This document shows, piece after piece, positions 1 through 5,806 of a stretch of 8,396 nt of DNA. The stretch spans positions 1 to 8,396 of the forward strand of contig JALTYW010000239.1 in NCBI GenBank assembly GCA_027046415.1. The letters run 5' to 3'. The DNA comes from Sulfurovum sp. Lineage in GTDB: Bacteria > Campylobacterota > Campylobacteria > Campylobacterales > Sulfurovaceae. The notes under the pieces are model-generated. The model made no database searches, was not told the DNA's origin, and saw only the letters and a program-made list of their open reading frames with translations. How positions within the stretch are numbered: position 1 is the first letter of the stretch; each line of letters begins with the position of its first letter. The position numbers and the translations under genes are program-made.

Positions 1-74
1 CATTAGAACTTATCAAAATAATTAAAAATACTTATTAAACAAAAATGGTGTACTATCTGGCATTATACAGTTTG

Positions 75-83
75 TGGTAGAAT
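75..83 (+). promoter_or_regulatory. Possible extended -10 promoter for the ABC ATPase gene
   Basis: TGGTAGAAT reads as an extended -10 element (TG, one base, TAGAAT) about 50 bases before the GTG start at 135. The region 1-74 is AT-rich and no convincing -35 hexamer sits at the usual distance, which is common in Campylobacterota. It lacks the TGACACA box found at the other three promoters of the window. The rest of 1-134 shows no credible gene on either strand; a short ATG frame at 45-80 has no ribosome binding site. Confidence 0.35.
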
Positions 84-134
84 GCTAATCAATCCACTAT
101 CGGTATGAAGCAAAAATAACATGAAAGGTACAGA

Positions 135-782
135 GTGACGTCACTACTTCTTGATGCACAAGGCATTTCCCACAGCTTTGATACACAGCTTTTTAGCAAT
201 TTAAACCTTTCATTGCGTGCGGGAGAATGTAGTGCTATAGTCGGTCGGAGCGGTTCAGGGAAATCGACACTGCTGCATATCTGTTCGACCTTTATCAAAC
301 CCGATGAGGGAAGTGTCTCGCTCTTTGGGGACGATCTTTACAGCAGAAGTGATGATGCCATCGAGGCGGTCAGGCGTTATGAGATCGGGATCATTTTTCA
401 GTTTCACTATCTCTTTAAAGGGATGACAGCCATGGAAAATGTGGAGATAGCGGCGATGCTTTCCGGTGAACCGATAGATGAGAAGATCTTTAAGAAGCTT
501 GAAATTGCAGATGTGATGGGTCAAAAGATAGGAGAGCTCTCCGGAGGGCAGCAGCAGCGTGTCTCCATTGCAAGGGTGCTCAGCAAGAAGCCGCGCATCA
601 TCTTCGCCGATGAACCTACTGGAAACCTTGACAATGAAACCGCAGGGTTGGTGATGGATGTGCTGTTTGACTATGTACGGGAGCATGATGCAGCACTTAT
701 GCTGGTAACGCATGATATGCAGCTTGCTGCCCGGTGTGACCATCTTTACCGGTTGGAAGCCAAAATGCTGGAGGAGGTATGA
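135..782 (+). CDS. lolD: LolD-like ABC transporter ATP-binding protein
   Basis: This 215-residue cytoplasmic ATPase subunit probably powers a MacB/LolCDE-type ABC system, which in LolCDE extracts lipoproteins from the inner membrane. All motifs are intact: Walker A GRSGSGKST at 37-45, Q-loop Q89, signature LSGGQQQR at 135-142, Walker B ending in D159-E160, D-loop around 164-166 and H-loop H193. The stretch after the Q-loop, QFHYLF followed by TAMENV, closely resembles the LolD pattern QFHHLLPDFTALENV. The length is slightly under the usual 220-230. The start is GTG: an in-frame TAA lies at 117-119 with no ATG between, and GAAAGG at 123-128 is a well-placed ribosome binding site. No FtsX/LolC-type permease is adjacent; only a tiny membrane protein follows. 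An orphan LolD-like ATPase is, as I recall, also the arrangement in Helicobacter. FtsE-like or MacB-like partners remain possible, so the symbol is tentative. Confidence 0.85.
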   Translation: MTSLLLDAQGISHSFDTQLFSNLNLSLRAGECSAIVGRSGSGKSTLLHICSTFIKPDEGSVSLFGDDLYSRSDDAIEAVRRYEIGIIFQFHYLFKGMTAMENVEIAAMLSGEPIDEKIFKKLEIADVMGQKIGELSGGQQQRVSIARVLSKKPRIIFADEPTGNLDNETAGLVMDVLFDYVREHDAALMLVTHDMQLAARCDHLYRLEAKMLEEV

Positions 783-913
783 AAATCGAACTTGGACAGA
801 TACTCTACACAGTCATCATGGTGATCATCGCTTTTCTTGGTGCAGTGATCGTTACCAAAACCCTCTCCAAATGGCTGAAACTTGATGAAAAATCGGAAGA
901 TGACACGCCCTGA
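779..913 (+). CDS. Small single-pass membrane protein, unknown function
   Basis: This 44-residue reading frame starts with ATG overlapping the stop codon of the ABC ATPase as ATGA (779-782), a sign of translational coupling. GGAGG at 770-774 serves as its ribosome binding site, four bases upstream. The protein has a short N-terminus (MKIELGQ), one hydrophobic segment at about residues 8-26 (ILYTVIMVIIAFLGAVIV), then a charged tail (KTLSKWLKLDEKSEDDTP). This predicts a single transmembrane helix with a hydrophilic C-terminal tail. I do not recognise a family. Its coupling to the ATPase suggests that it works with the transporter or is simply co-expressed. The arrangement resembles small membrane accessory subunits, but that is inference. 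The overlap, the ribosome binding site and the clear helix argue that it is a real gene despite its size. Confidence 0.65.
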   Translation: MKIELGQILYTVIMVIIAFLGAVIVTKTLSKWLKLDEKSEDDTP

Positions 914-919
914 TTTCTT

Positions 920-941
920 CTTTTGACACACTTTTGACACA
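920..941 (+). repeat. Perfect 11-bp tandem direct repeat (CTTTTGACACA x2), putative operator
   Basis: CTTTTGACACA occurs at 920-930 and again, back to back, at 931-941. The period of 11 bases is about one helical turn, so both copies face the same side of the DNA. They end 9 bases before the TATAAT box at 951-956. Tandem half-sites with this period just upstream of a -10 are typical of OmpR/PhoB-family response regulators, though the regulator here is unknown. Another TGACAC lies at 901-906 inside the end of the preceding gene. Confidence 0.6.
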
Positions 942-956
942 ATAATAGCGTATAAT
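932..956 (+). promoter_or_regulatory. Promoter: TTTTGACACA - 9 nt - TATAAT
   Basis: TTTTGACACA (932-941), nine bases, then a perfect TATAAT (951-956). The ATG of the GYF_2-AIM24 gene is 35 bases further on, allowing a short 5' leader of about 28 bases. The TTGACA inside the box is 11 bases from the -10, too close to be a normal sigma-70 -35 element. The same box and spacing recur at 4644-4668 and 6978-7002. Confidence 0.65.
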
Positions 957-991
957 CATCATCAGATACTAATAAAATCAAGGAATAGACT

Positions 992-2026
992 ATGGCTGTA
1001 CAGTGGTATTTGGAGTATGATGATGGTCGAAAATATGGTCCTGTAGGGATGCAGGAGGCGCAGCAGTATGCGCTTGAGGACAGCAGAGGATATGCATGGA
1101 AAGAGGGCTTTAGCGGTTGGAAACCTATTGCTGAGATCAGAGAACTGACAGGAAATACGGCAATGTTTGAGAAACCGTCGGCACCGCCTTCCCGTCTTAC
1201 AGCAGGAAGAACGAACAAGGCCGATGAGATCGACTACACCATTTTTGGAGAAGATATACAGTATGTGGAGATAGAGCTCGATCCGGGTGAGAGTGCCATC
1301 TCTGAAGCTGGTGCGATGATGTATAAGCATCCCAAAATTGTGATGGATACGGTTTTTGGAGACGCTTCAGGCTCCAAAGAGGATACCGGCGGATTTATGG
1401 ACAAGCTTGTGGGTGCAGGCAAACGTTTAATCACAGGGGAAAGTCTCTTTACCACGGTTTTTACCCATACCGGTAGCGGTAAGGCAACCGTAGCGTTTGG
1501 GGCACCCTATCCGGGGCGTATTATTCCTGTCGATCTTTCTGAAGTGGGCGGTACGCTGATCTGTCAGAAAGACTGTTTTCTCTGTGCGGCAAAAGGGGTC
1601 TCTGTAGGGCTCTTTCTTCAAAAGAAGATCCTTACAGGGCTTTTTGGTGGAGAAGGGTTCATTATGCAGAAACTTGAGGGTGACGGTATGACATTCATCC
1701 ATGCAGGCGGTATGCTCAAGGAGATCGAGCTGCAGGCGGGTGAGGAGCTGCATTTGGATACAGGTTGTCTGGTTGCCATGCAGCCGCATGTACATTTTGA
1801 CATTGAACAGGCAGGGGGCATCAAGACCGGACTTTTTGGGGGAGAAGGCTTTTTCTTTGCCAAACTCAAGGGACCGGGCAAAGTCTGGATACAGTCGCTG
1901 CCATTCTCAAGACTGGCTGGGCGTATGCTGGCTGCGGCACCGCAAGGTGGTGGAGTGGACAAGGGAGAAGGTTCTGCACTTGGTTCCCTCGGTGACCTTG
2001 TGATGGGTGACCGTTTCAACTTTTAG
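992..2026 (+). CDS. GYF_2 domain - AIM24/TIGR00266 family protein
   Basis: This 344-residue soluble protein has no signal peptide. Residues 4-52 match the bacterial GYF_2 (DUF4339) pattern, with W5-Y6, G12, Y15-G16-P17, W36, G39 and W43. A linker (53-78) leads to an AIM24/TIGR00266 (DUF124) domain at about 80-342. That domain carries the family hallmarks: SEAGAMMY at 104-111, GFMDKLVGAGKRLITGES at 134-151, and two copies of TGLFGGEGF at 215-223 and 279-287 from its internal duplication. AIM24-type proteins form beta-rich barrels; the yeast member is mitochondrial and the bacterial role is unsettled. GYF domains bind proline-rich peptides. AAGGA at 980-984 is a good ribosome binding site. It is the first gene of a promoter-driven unit and lies 13 bases before a TMEM43-like gene whose tail is proline-rich. 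Family assignment is firm; the cellular role is unknown. Confidence 0.9.
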   Translation: MAVQWYLEYDDGRKYGPVGMQEAQQYALEDSRGYAWKEGFSGWKPIAEIRELTGNTAMFEKPSAPPSRLTAGRTNKADEIDYTIFGEDIQYVEIELDPGESAISEAGAMMYKHPKIVMDTVFGDASGSKEDTGGFMDKLVGAGKRLITGESLFTTVFTHTGSGKATVAFGAPYPGRIIPVDLSEVGGTLICQKDCFLCAAKGVSVGLFLQKKILTGLFGGEGFIMQKLEGDGMTFIHAGGMLKEIELQAGEELHLDTGCLVAMQPHVHFDIEQAGGIKTGLFGGEGFFFAKLKGPGKVWIQSLPFSRLAGRMLAAAPQGGGVDKGEGSALGSLGDLVMGDRFNF

Positions 2027-2039
2027 GGAAGGGTAAAAT

Positions 2040-3287
2040 ATGGACAGATTTACGGAAACGACCCAAACAGGCTATCTGCAAAATATAGGCAACTCGTTCA
2101 AGGGAATGCTCTTTGGACTGTTCTTTATCATTGGTTCAATTGTGCTGCTATGGTGGAATGAAGGCAACAGTGTAGCGCAGGCCGATGCACTCAAGGAGGT
2201 ACAGCAAAAGGTAGTCTCCTTGCCGGAAGCGAAGTATGATCCTTCTGCGGAAGGGAAAGCGGTACATGTGCAAGGAGAGGTGAAACCGCTCACACAGCTG
2301 GTCGATCCGCTCTTTGGTATTACCGCTGATGGGCTGAAGCTTGCACGGCATGTAGAGATGTACCAGTGGAGAGAGAACCGCCACAGTGAGAGCAAAGACA
2401 AACTGGGCGGAGGGACAGAGACAGTTACAACATACGAGTATGTCAAAGAGTGGTCGGGTATGGCACAGAACGCTTCTTCATTCAAGCATCCGGCAGGGCA
2501 TGAAAATCCGCCTATGCGGTACACCTCCCAACATTTCTCTACCGATGCCAAACTGGGAGAATTCCATTTGAATAAAGAGATGGTTTCTTTGATTAGCCAA
2601 AGCCAATCCTATACGCTTGAAACGTTTCCTGAGACTATTGCAGATGCAAAGAACTATCGGACATTTCTTTATATTGGTACCAATGTAAACAAGCCGCAGG
2701 TAGGTGATATGAAAATTACCTACACCTATACCCCCTCGGATATTTACACCTATATCGGCAAAGAGCAGGGGAAAGCGCTTGTACCCTATATGACAAGCAA
2801 TGGAAGAGAGATCGCACTTGCCTATCATGGCAAAGTTTCGGCAAAGAAGATATTTGAAAATGAGCTTGAGAACAATGCACTCTTTACATGGCTCTGGCGG
2901 GGAGCAGGTCTGCTCTTGATGTATATTGGTTTTGCCATGATGATGGGACCGCTTGCGACCATCGCCAAAGTGGTACCGGCACTGGGGCATCTGGTTGGCT
3001 ATGGCACGGGGATCATCGCAGCGATTTTGACATTGCTGTTTGGATCATTCATCATTGCTCTGGCATGGCTGGGTGCACGTCCGATACTTTCACTGTTTAT
3101 TATTGGTGCTGGTGTTGGGATTGCCTTTGCATTGGGTAAACTGAGCAAGAGATCTAAGGAAACGGTACCTCAGACACCCCCTTCCCGTACTGCATCGATG
3201 CCGCCAAACAGAGATGTGCATGGCACACCTGACCGTACATCACCTCCTGCAAGGGAATCAGGTACACCTCCTCCAAGAGAAAGATAG
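2040..3287 (+). CDS. TMEM43-family membrane protein with proline-rich tail
   Basis: This 415-residue protein matches the TMEM43/DUF1625 family: an N-terminal helix (about 22-39) followed by WWNEGN, a large hydrophilic domain (about 41-280), and three closely spaced hydrophobic segments (about 283-303, 321-344 and 347-366). The human member is a nuclear-envelope/ER protein; the bacterial function is unknown. With the N-terminus inside, the large domain would be periplasmic and the C-terminus cytoplasmic. The tail (367-415) is basic and proline-rich with a recurring PPxR motif: PPSR 380-383, PPNR 388-391, PPAR 402-405 and PPPR 410-413, plus PDR at 397-399. The arginines are 8, 8, 6 and 8 residues apart. 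The gene starts 13 bases after the AIM24 gene, with GGGAAGGG at 2026-2033 upstream, so the two are almost certainly co-transcribed. Confidence 0.85.
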   Translation: MDRFTETTQTGYLQNIGNSFKGMLFGLFFIIGSIVLLWWNEGNSVAQADALKEVQQKVVSLPEAKYDPSAEGKAVHVQGEVKPLTQLVDPLFGITADGLKLARHVEMYQWRENRHSESKDKLGGGTETVTTYEYVKEWSGMAQNASSFKHPAGHENPPMRYTSQHFSTDAKLGEFHLNKEMVSLISQSQSYTLETFPETIADAKNYRTFLYIGTNVNKPQVGDMKITYTYTPSDIYTYIGKEQGKALVPYMTSNGREIALAYHGKVSAKKIFENELENNALFTWLWRGAGLLLMYIGFAMMMGPLATIAKVVPALGHLVGYGTGIIAAILTLLFGSFIIALAWLGARPILSLFIIGAGVGIAFALGKLSKRSKETVPQTPPSRTASMPPNRDVHGTPDRTSPPARESGTPPPRER

Positions 3288-3291
3288 AAGA

Positions 3292-3792
3292 ATGTACAGA
3301 GTCTGTCCTCTGAGGGCAAGAAGCATCAAAGAGAGTATGTTTATTGTATGCTTTTTGGTTCTCTTGACATCATTAGTATCAGCGGCAGACATTTCTAAGT
3401 CATCAGGGATTACCAAATCTTTTTTAATTGCCAAGTCGACCAAACATTATCGTGAAGCAAAAGCATTTGCCGAGGAACTCTCACTAAAAAGTGGTATCAG
3501 GGCAGATTTCAGAGGATTGTTGGAAAACCGTACAAGCGGCTTGAGTGAACCTGAAGAGCATTGTCGAAACGAAGGCTTTTCTTATCCTTGTTATATACCG
3601 AGAGGCCGGTACGATGACGGTATCTATATCAGTGTGGAGTACTCCGACGCCTACAGAGGGTTTTCAAAGGGATATTACATTGTAGTAGTTGCCAGTGGTG
3701 ATATTGACAAAAGACTTATAGAGAGGATTCGGCATTATGTAGCGGATGCCTATGTCAAGAAGAGCTATGCCTATATGGGCTGTATACATTGA
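3292..3792 (+). CDS. Secreted protein with SPOR-like segment, unknown function
   Basis: Begun at ATG 3292, four bases after the upstream stop, this is a 166-residue protein. Its arginine-rich N-region (R3, R8, R10, K13) and hydrophobic core (16-30) fit a signal peptide cleaved near VSA-A (residues 29-32). A later ATG at 3337 would leave no positive charge ahead of the core, and the same frame open upstream to 3214 only overlaps the TMEM43 gene. Residues 43-76 have the feel of a SPOR-type repeat (a STKHYREAKAFAEEL-like helix followed by a short strand), but this match is weak. Distinctive motifs follow: YPCYIPRGRYDDG (98-110), ISVEYSDAYRGFSKGYYIVV (113-132) and a terminal YMGCIH (161-166). Mature cysteines are C91, C100 and C164. 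I believe similar uncharacterised secreted proteins with this ending exist, but I cannot name a function. Confidence 0.7.
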   Translation: MYRVCPLRARSIKESMFIVCFLVLLTSLVSAADISKSSGITKSFLIAKSTKHYREAKAFAEELSLKSGIRADFRGLLENRTSGLSEPEEHCRNEGFSYPCYIPRGRYDDGIYISVEYSDAYRGFSKGYYIVVVASGDIDKRLIERIRHYVADAYVKKSYAYMGCIH

Positions 3793-3805
3793 GAGGAACA
3801 GTGAG

Positions 3806-4588
3806 ATGAAAAGACATATATTACCGATCCTGGCAGGTGCGACAGTATGTGCTTTTGCGAATGTCAAAAGCTATGATTTCAGCCTTACAGAGAGTACACC
3901 CGGCAAGGTTGTTTTGGATTTTGACAAACAGAACCTTGCTGTAGAACTGAAAGATAATAAACAACTGCTTGCTCACTTTACAGACTCGGATGAAGCAGAC
4001 TTGAATGACTTTACCGAATTTATGTCAACCTTGCAGAATGTCATTTTTGCAGACTACAACTTTGACGGTTATACAGACATAGGTGTACTGATGGGAACAG
4101 GGTACAGTGGTACCAATGAGTACAGAGATTACTACTTCTACGACCCTGATACACAAAAATATATCCTTCAGATCAAAAATGCCTGTAACCTTGAGATCTT
4201 TTCCAAAAAGCACAGGATGTTTCTTGCATGGGAAAAATCAGGCTCTTCAGCCTATAGTGAAACCTATATGATTGACAAGCATGGAAATGCTTTTTTGGTA
4301 CTGAGTGCAGTCGGTACATGGTCACAAAACAAAAAGAGAGAGATGGTATATACCTATGATGCCAATGCAACGGTCAGTGTTGACAGAGCCTACTATTATG
4401 ATGTACCGGGAGGAAGAAAATCGAGAGTCTATGTAGTCAAGGGTGATCATGTAGAGGTGCTTGATGTGCTGAAAGAGAAGGGAGATGTATGGGTAAAGGT
4501 TGGGTACAAAACCAGGCGAAAAATCTATAAGGGGTGGATCAATTCAACGAATCTTCGATTTGAAGAGCTAAGGAAGAAAGAGAAATGA
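3806..4588 (+). CDS. Secreted protein with calcium-loop-like motif and C-terminal SH3b domain
   Basis: From ATG 3806 the protein has 260 residues and a short signal peptide (MKRHILPILAGATVCAFA, cleaved near residue 18). GAGGA at 3793-3797 is the ribosome binding site; the frame is open further upstream but that part would overlap the previous gene and lacks a signal peptide. Residues 83-91 read DYNFDGYTD, matching the DxNxDGxxD spacing of calcium-binding EF-hand/dockerin-like loops, and are followed by YRDYYFYDPDTQKY (106-119). This layout is familiar from periplasmic proteins of the XAC2610-like kind, where the motif precedes a Tyr-rich strand. Residues about 194-252 look like a bacterial SH3 (SH3b) domain: YDVPGGRKSRVYVVKGDHVE, then WVKVGY and GWINSTNLRF. 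SH3b domains usually bind peptidoglycan or peptides. The protein is probably periplasmic; its role is unknown. It is the last gene of its unit. Confidence 0.75.
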   Translation: MKRHILPILAGATVCAFANVKSYDFSLTESTPGKVVLDFDKQNLAVELKDNKQLLAHFTDSDEADLNDFTEFMSTLQNVIFADYNFDGYTDIGVLMGTGYSGTNEYRDYYFYDPDTQKYILQIKNACNLEIFSKKHRMFLAWEKSGSSAYSETYMIDKHGNAFLVLSAVGTWSQNKKREMVYTYDANATVSVDRAYYYDVPGGRKSRVYVVKGDHVEVLDVLKEKGDVWVKVGYKTRRKIYKGWINSTNLRFEELRKKEK

Positions 4589-4643
4589 GAGATATGATTC
4601 AAGCGTAAGTCATAAATTAGCTACAAATGTGGTGATGTTGCGT

Positions 4644-4668
4644 TTATGACACAGTTGATAAGTATAAT
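4644..4668 (+). promoter_or_regulatory. Promoter: TTATGACACA - 9 nt - TATAAT
   Basis: TTATGACACA (4644-4653), nine bases, then a perfect TATAAT (4663-4668). The next ATG is at 4705, giving a short leader. A degenerate second half-site lies 11 bases upstream (TGATGTTGCG, 4633-4642, five of ten positions matching). No clear terminator for the preceding unit is visible in 4589-4643; the inverted segments around 4596-4613 are too imperfect to call. Confidence 0.65.
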
Positions 4669-4704
4669 GATAGAGGAATACAATATATCACAAAAAGGAT
4701 TACA

Positions 4705-4980
4705 ATGAATCGTGTCAAAAATATGCTTATGGGTGTTTTACTGACAATTGGAGCGGGCTCTGCACTGCAGGCAAAATGTTTTACATTTTCCGGGAAGAGT
4801 GATGTGGGTGTCTGCGTGCAAGGTGACAGTACCGACAGCAGAAAAGAGGCCAAAAAGATATGTGAAGCACAGGAGGGAGGCTGCGGGAATGTCAAATCCT
4901 CTTCCTCGAGATGTCACTCCAATAGCGGTAAGTGCTACGATGAGAACGGGAATGCTTCACGAAGCCTGAGTGGATACTAA
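4705..4980 (+). CDS. Small secreted six-cysteine protein, unknown function
   Basis: This 91-residue protein has a clear signal peptide: MNRVKN, a hydrophobic core at 7-18 and likely cleavage after ALQA (residue 23). The mature part is about 68 residues and carries six cysteines, at 25, 37, 53, 60, 70 and 77, an even number that would allow three disulphides once exported. It is rich in Ser, Gly and Lys and has no other hydrophobic segment. AAAAGGA at 4693-4699 is a strong ribosome binding site five bases before the ATG. It is the promoter-proximal gene of a unit that continues with a secreted protein three bases downstream and a three-haem cytochrome. I do not recognise the family. The general form (small, exported, disulphide-rich) also fits inhibitors, toxins or binding proteins, but nothing here decides between these. 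Confidence 0.7.
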   Translation: MNRVKNMLMGVLLTIGAGSALQAKCFTFSGKSDVGVCVQGDSTDSRKEAKKICEAQEGGCGNVKSSSSRCHSNSGKCYDENGNASRSLSGY

Positions 4981-4983
4981 AGG

Positions 4984-5763
4984 ATGAAACAGGTTGGCAT
5001 GCTGTGTGCGGTGGGACTGCTGTTTGGCGGTACACTTTTCGGCGGTGACTTTATGATACAGGTGAGGCTCGGCAAACACAAAACGGACAACCCAAACGGT
5101 GTGTGGGTACTGGAGAAGAAGCATGCAACACAGAAGCAGCTCTATGCACCGATCATTTCCAAAGAGCAGTGCAGTGTCTATCCGTGTCTGGAATATATAG
5201 GCCAGAAGGGCGTAATGTCGGATATCAAGATCATTGATACCAAAGGTTTCAAAGAGGATTTTCTCGGAAAAACCTATTATCACTTTTTCTGGAGGAAGCG
5301 CAAGAACAAAGGCTACAGCGATCCCAACGCAGAGACCATTAATGCAACGATATCTCCCATACCGCAGGTGATTTTCCGTTTGAAGAACAGCAGCGGAAAG
5401 CCGTTGAAGCTGCTGTATATTCAGAGCAGGAGCATCTATCAGCAGGGAGGCATGGCTGATAGCGGTAAACATAGGGTAAAACCTGCCGTGAGCCAAGGAG
5501 TGATGGAGATTGCGTATAACCGCACTGACCGTATGACCTTCCCTCTTGGGTATCGCTTTGCTTCAAAAAAGTCCGTTGAACTGCTGCTTTCATTGTGGGT
5601 TAAAGATGCTGCACACGGGGACGGTACGGGAGCTCTTGCCTATCTGCTTGAACTCTACTATCAGAAGGATGGCGAGACCAAACATGAGGTGCTCGCACGG
5701 CTTCTTCAGGGAGACGGTGAGGGGTATGACGAGACAGCCGGCGGCATTGTACCGGTCAATTAG
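4984..5763 (+). CDS. Secreted protein of unknown function
   Basis: This 259-residue protein has a signal peptide (K2, hydrophobic core 5-19, likely cleavage near LFG-G at 18-21). The mature protein appears beta-rich with scattered aromatic residues, including TYYHFFWRKRKNKGY at 97-111, and one close cysteine pair, C63 and C68, that could form a disulphide. The C-terminal third looks helical around 197-228 (VELLLSLWVKDAA, then ALAYLLELYYQKDG). No family is recognised. The ATG follows the previous stop by only three bases, and AAAGG (4979-4983) abuts it, too close to act as a normal ribosome binding site. Initiation therefore probably relies on coupling to the upstream gene or on GAGTGG near 4968-4973. 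A second ATG at 4999 would have AAAGG 15 bases upstream, which is too far, so 4984 is preferred. It sits between the six-cysteine protein and the cytochrome. Confidence 0.65.
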   Translation: MKQVGMLCAVGLLFGGTLFGGDFMIQVRLGKHKTDNPNGVWVLEKKHATQKQLYAPIISKEQCSVYPCLEYIGQKGVMSDIKIIDTKGFKEDFLGKTYYHFFWRKRKNKGYSDPNAETINATISPIPQVIFRLKNSSGKPLKLLYIQSRSIYQQGGMADSGKHRVKPAVSQGVMEIAYNRTDRMTFPLGYRFASKKSVELLLSLWVKDAAHGDGTGALAYLLELYYQKDGETKHEVLARLLQGDGEGYDETAGGIVPVN

Positions 5764-5806
5764 ACAAAGAGGTACACAATGTTGGGAAAAATCTGCAAGG
5801 TATGAA

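Noticed and set aside
45..80. Eleven-codon ATG frame as a leader peptide of the ABC ATPase gene
   Set aside because: There is no ribosome binding site, no codon run suggesting attenuation, and the probable -10 element overlaps its end.
255..743. Long open frame on the minus strand opposite the ABC ATPase
   Set aside because: It lies entirely antisense to a gene with all ABC motifs, shows no domain or signal peptide, and has no convincing ribosome binding site.
923..939. TTGACA hexamers as ordinary sigma-70 -35 elements
   Set aside because: They are 22 and 11 bases from TATAAT, neither near the usual 17, and the element recurs at a fixed 9-base distance elsewhere as TTATGACACA, which is not a -35 consensus.
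1427..2019. Overlapping minus-strand frames and a plus-strand +1 frame inside the AIM24 gene
   Set aside because: They overlap a firmly identified family in the true frame; their translations are low-complexity or patternless.
3214..3291. Upstream extension of the SPOR-like protein overlapping the TMEM43 tail
   Set aside because: It would place 26 residues before the charged signal-peptide start and overlap the PPxR-coding region; ATG 3292 directly follows the upstream stop.
3746..3805. Upstream extension of the SH3b protein
   Set aside because: ATG 3806 has a good ribosome binding site and opens a clear signal peptide; the extension would bury that peptide and overlap the previous gene.
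4589..4643. Possible rho-independent terminator after the SH3b gene
   Set aside because: The candidate arms near 4596-4613 pair imperfectly and no T-tract follows.
5546..5806. 87-codon upstream extension of the cytochrome frame
   Set aside because: It overlaps the preceding gene by over 200 bases; ATG 5807 has AAGG at a proper distance and an ideal signal peptide.
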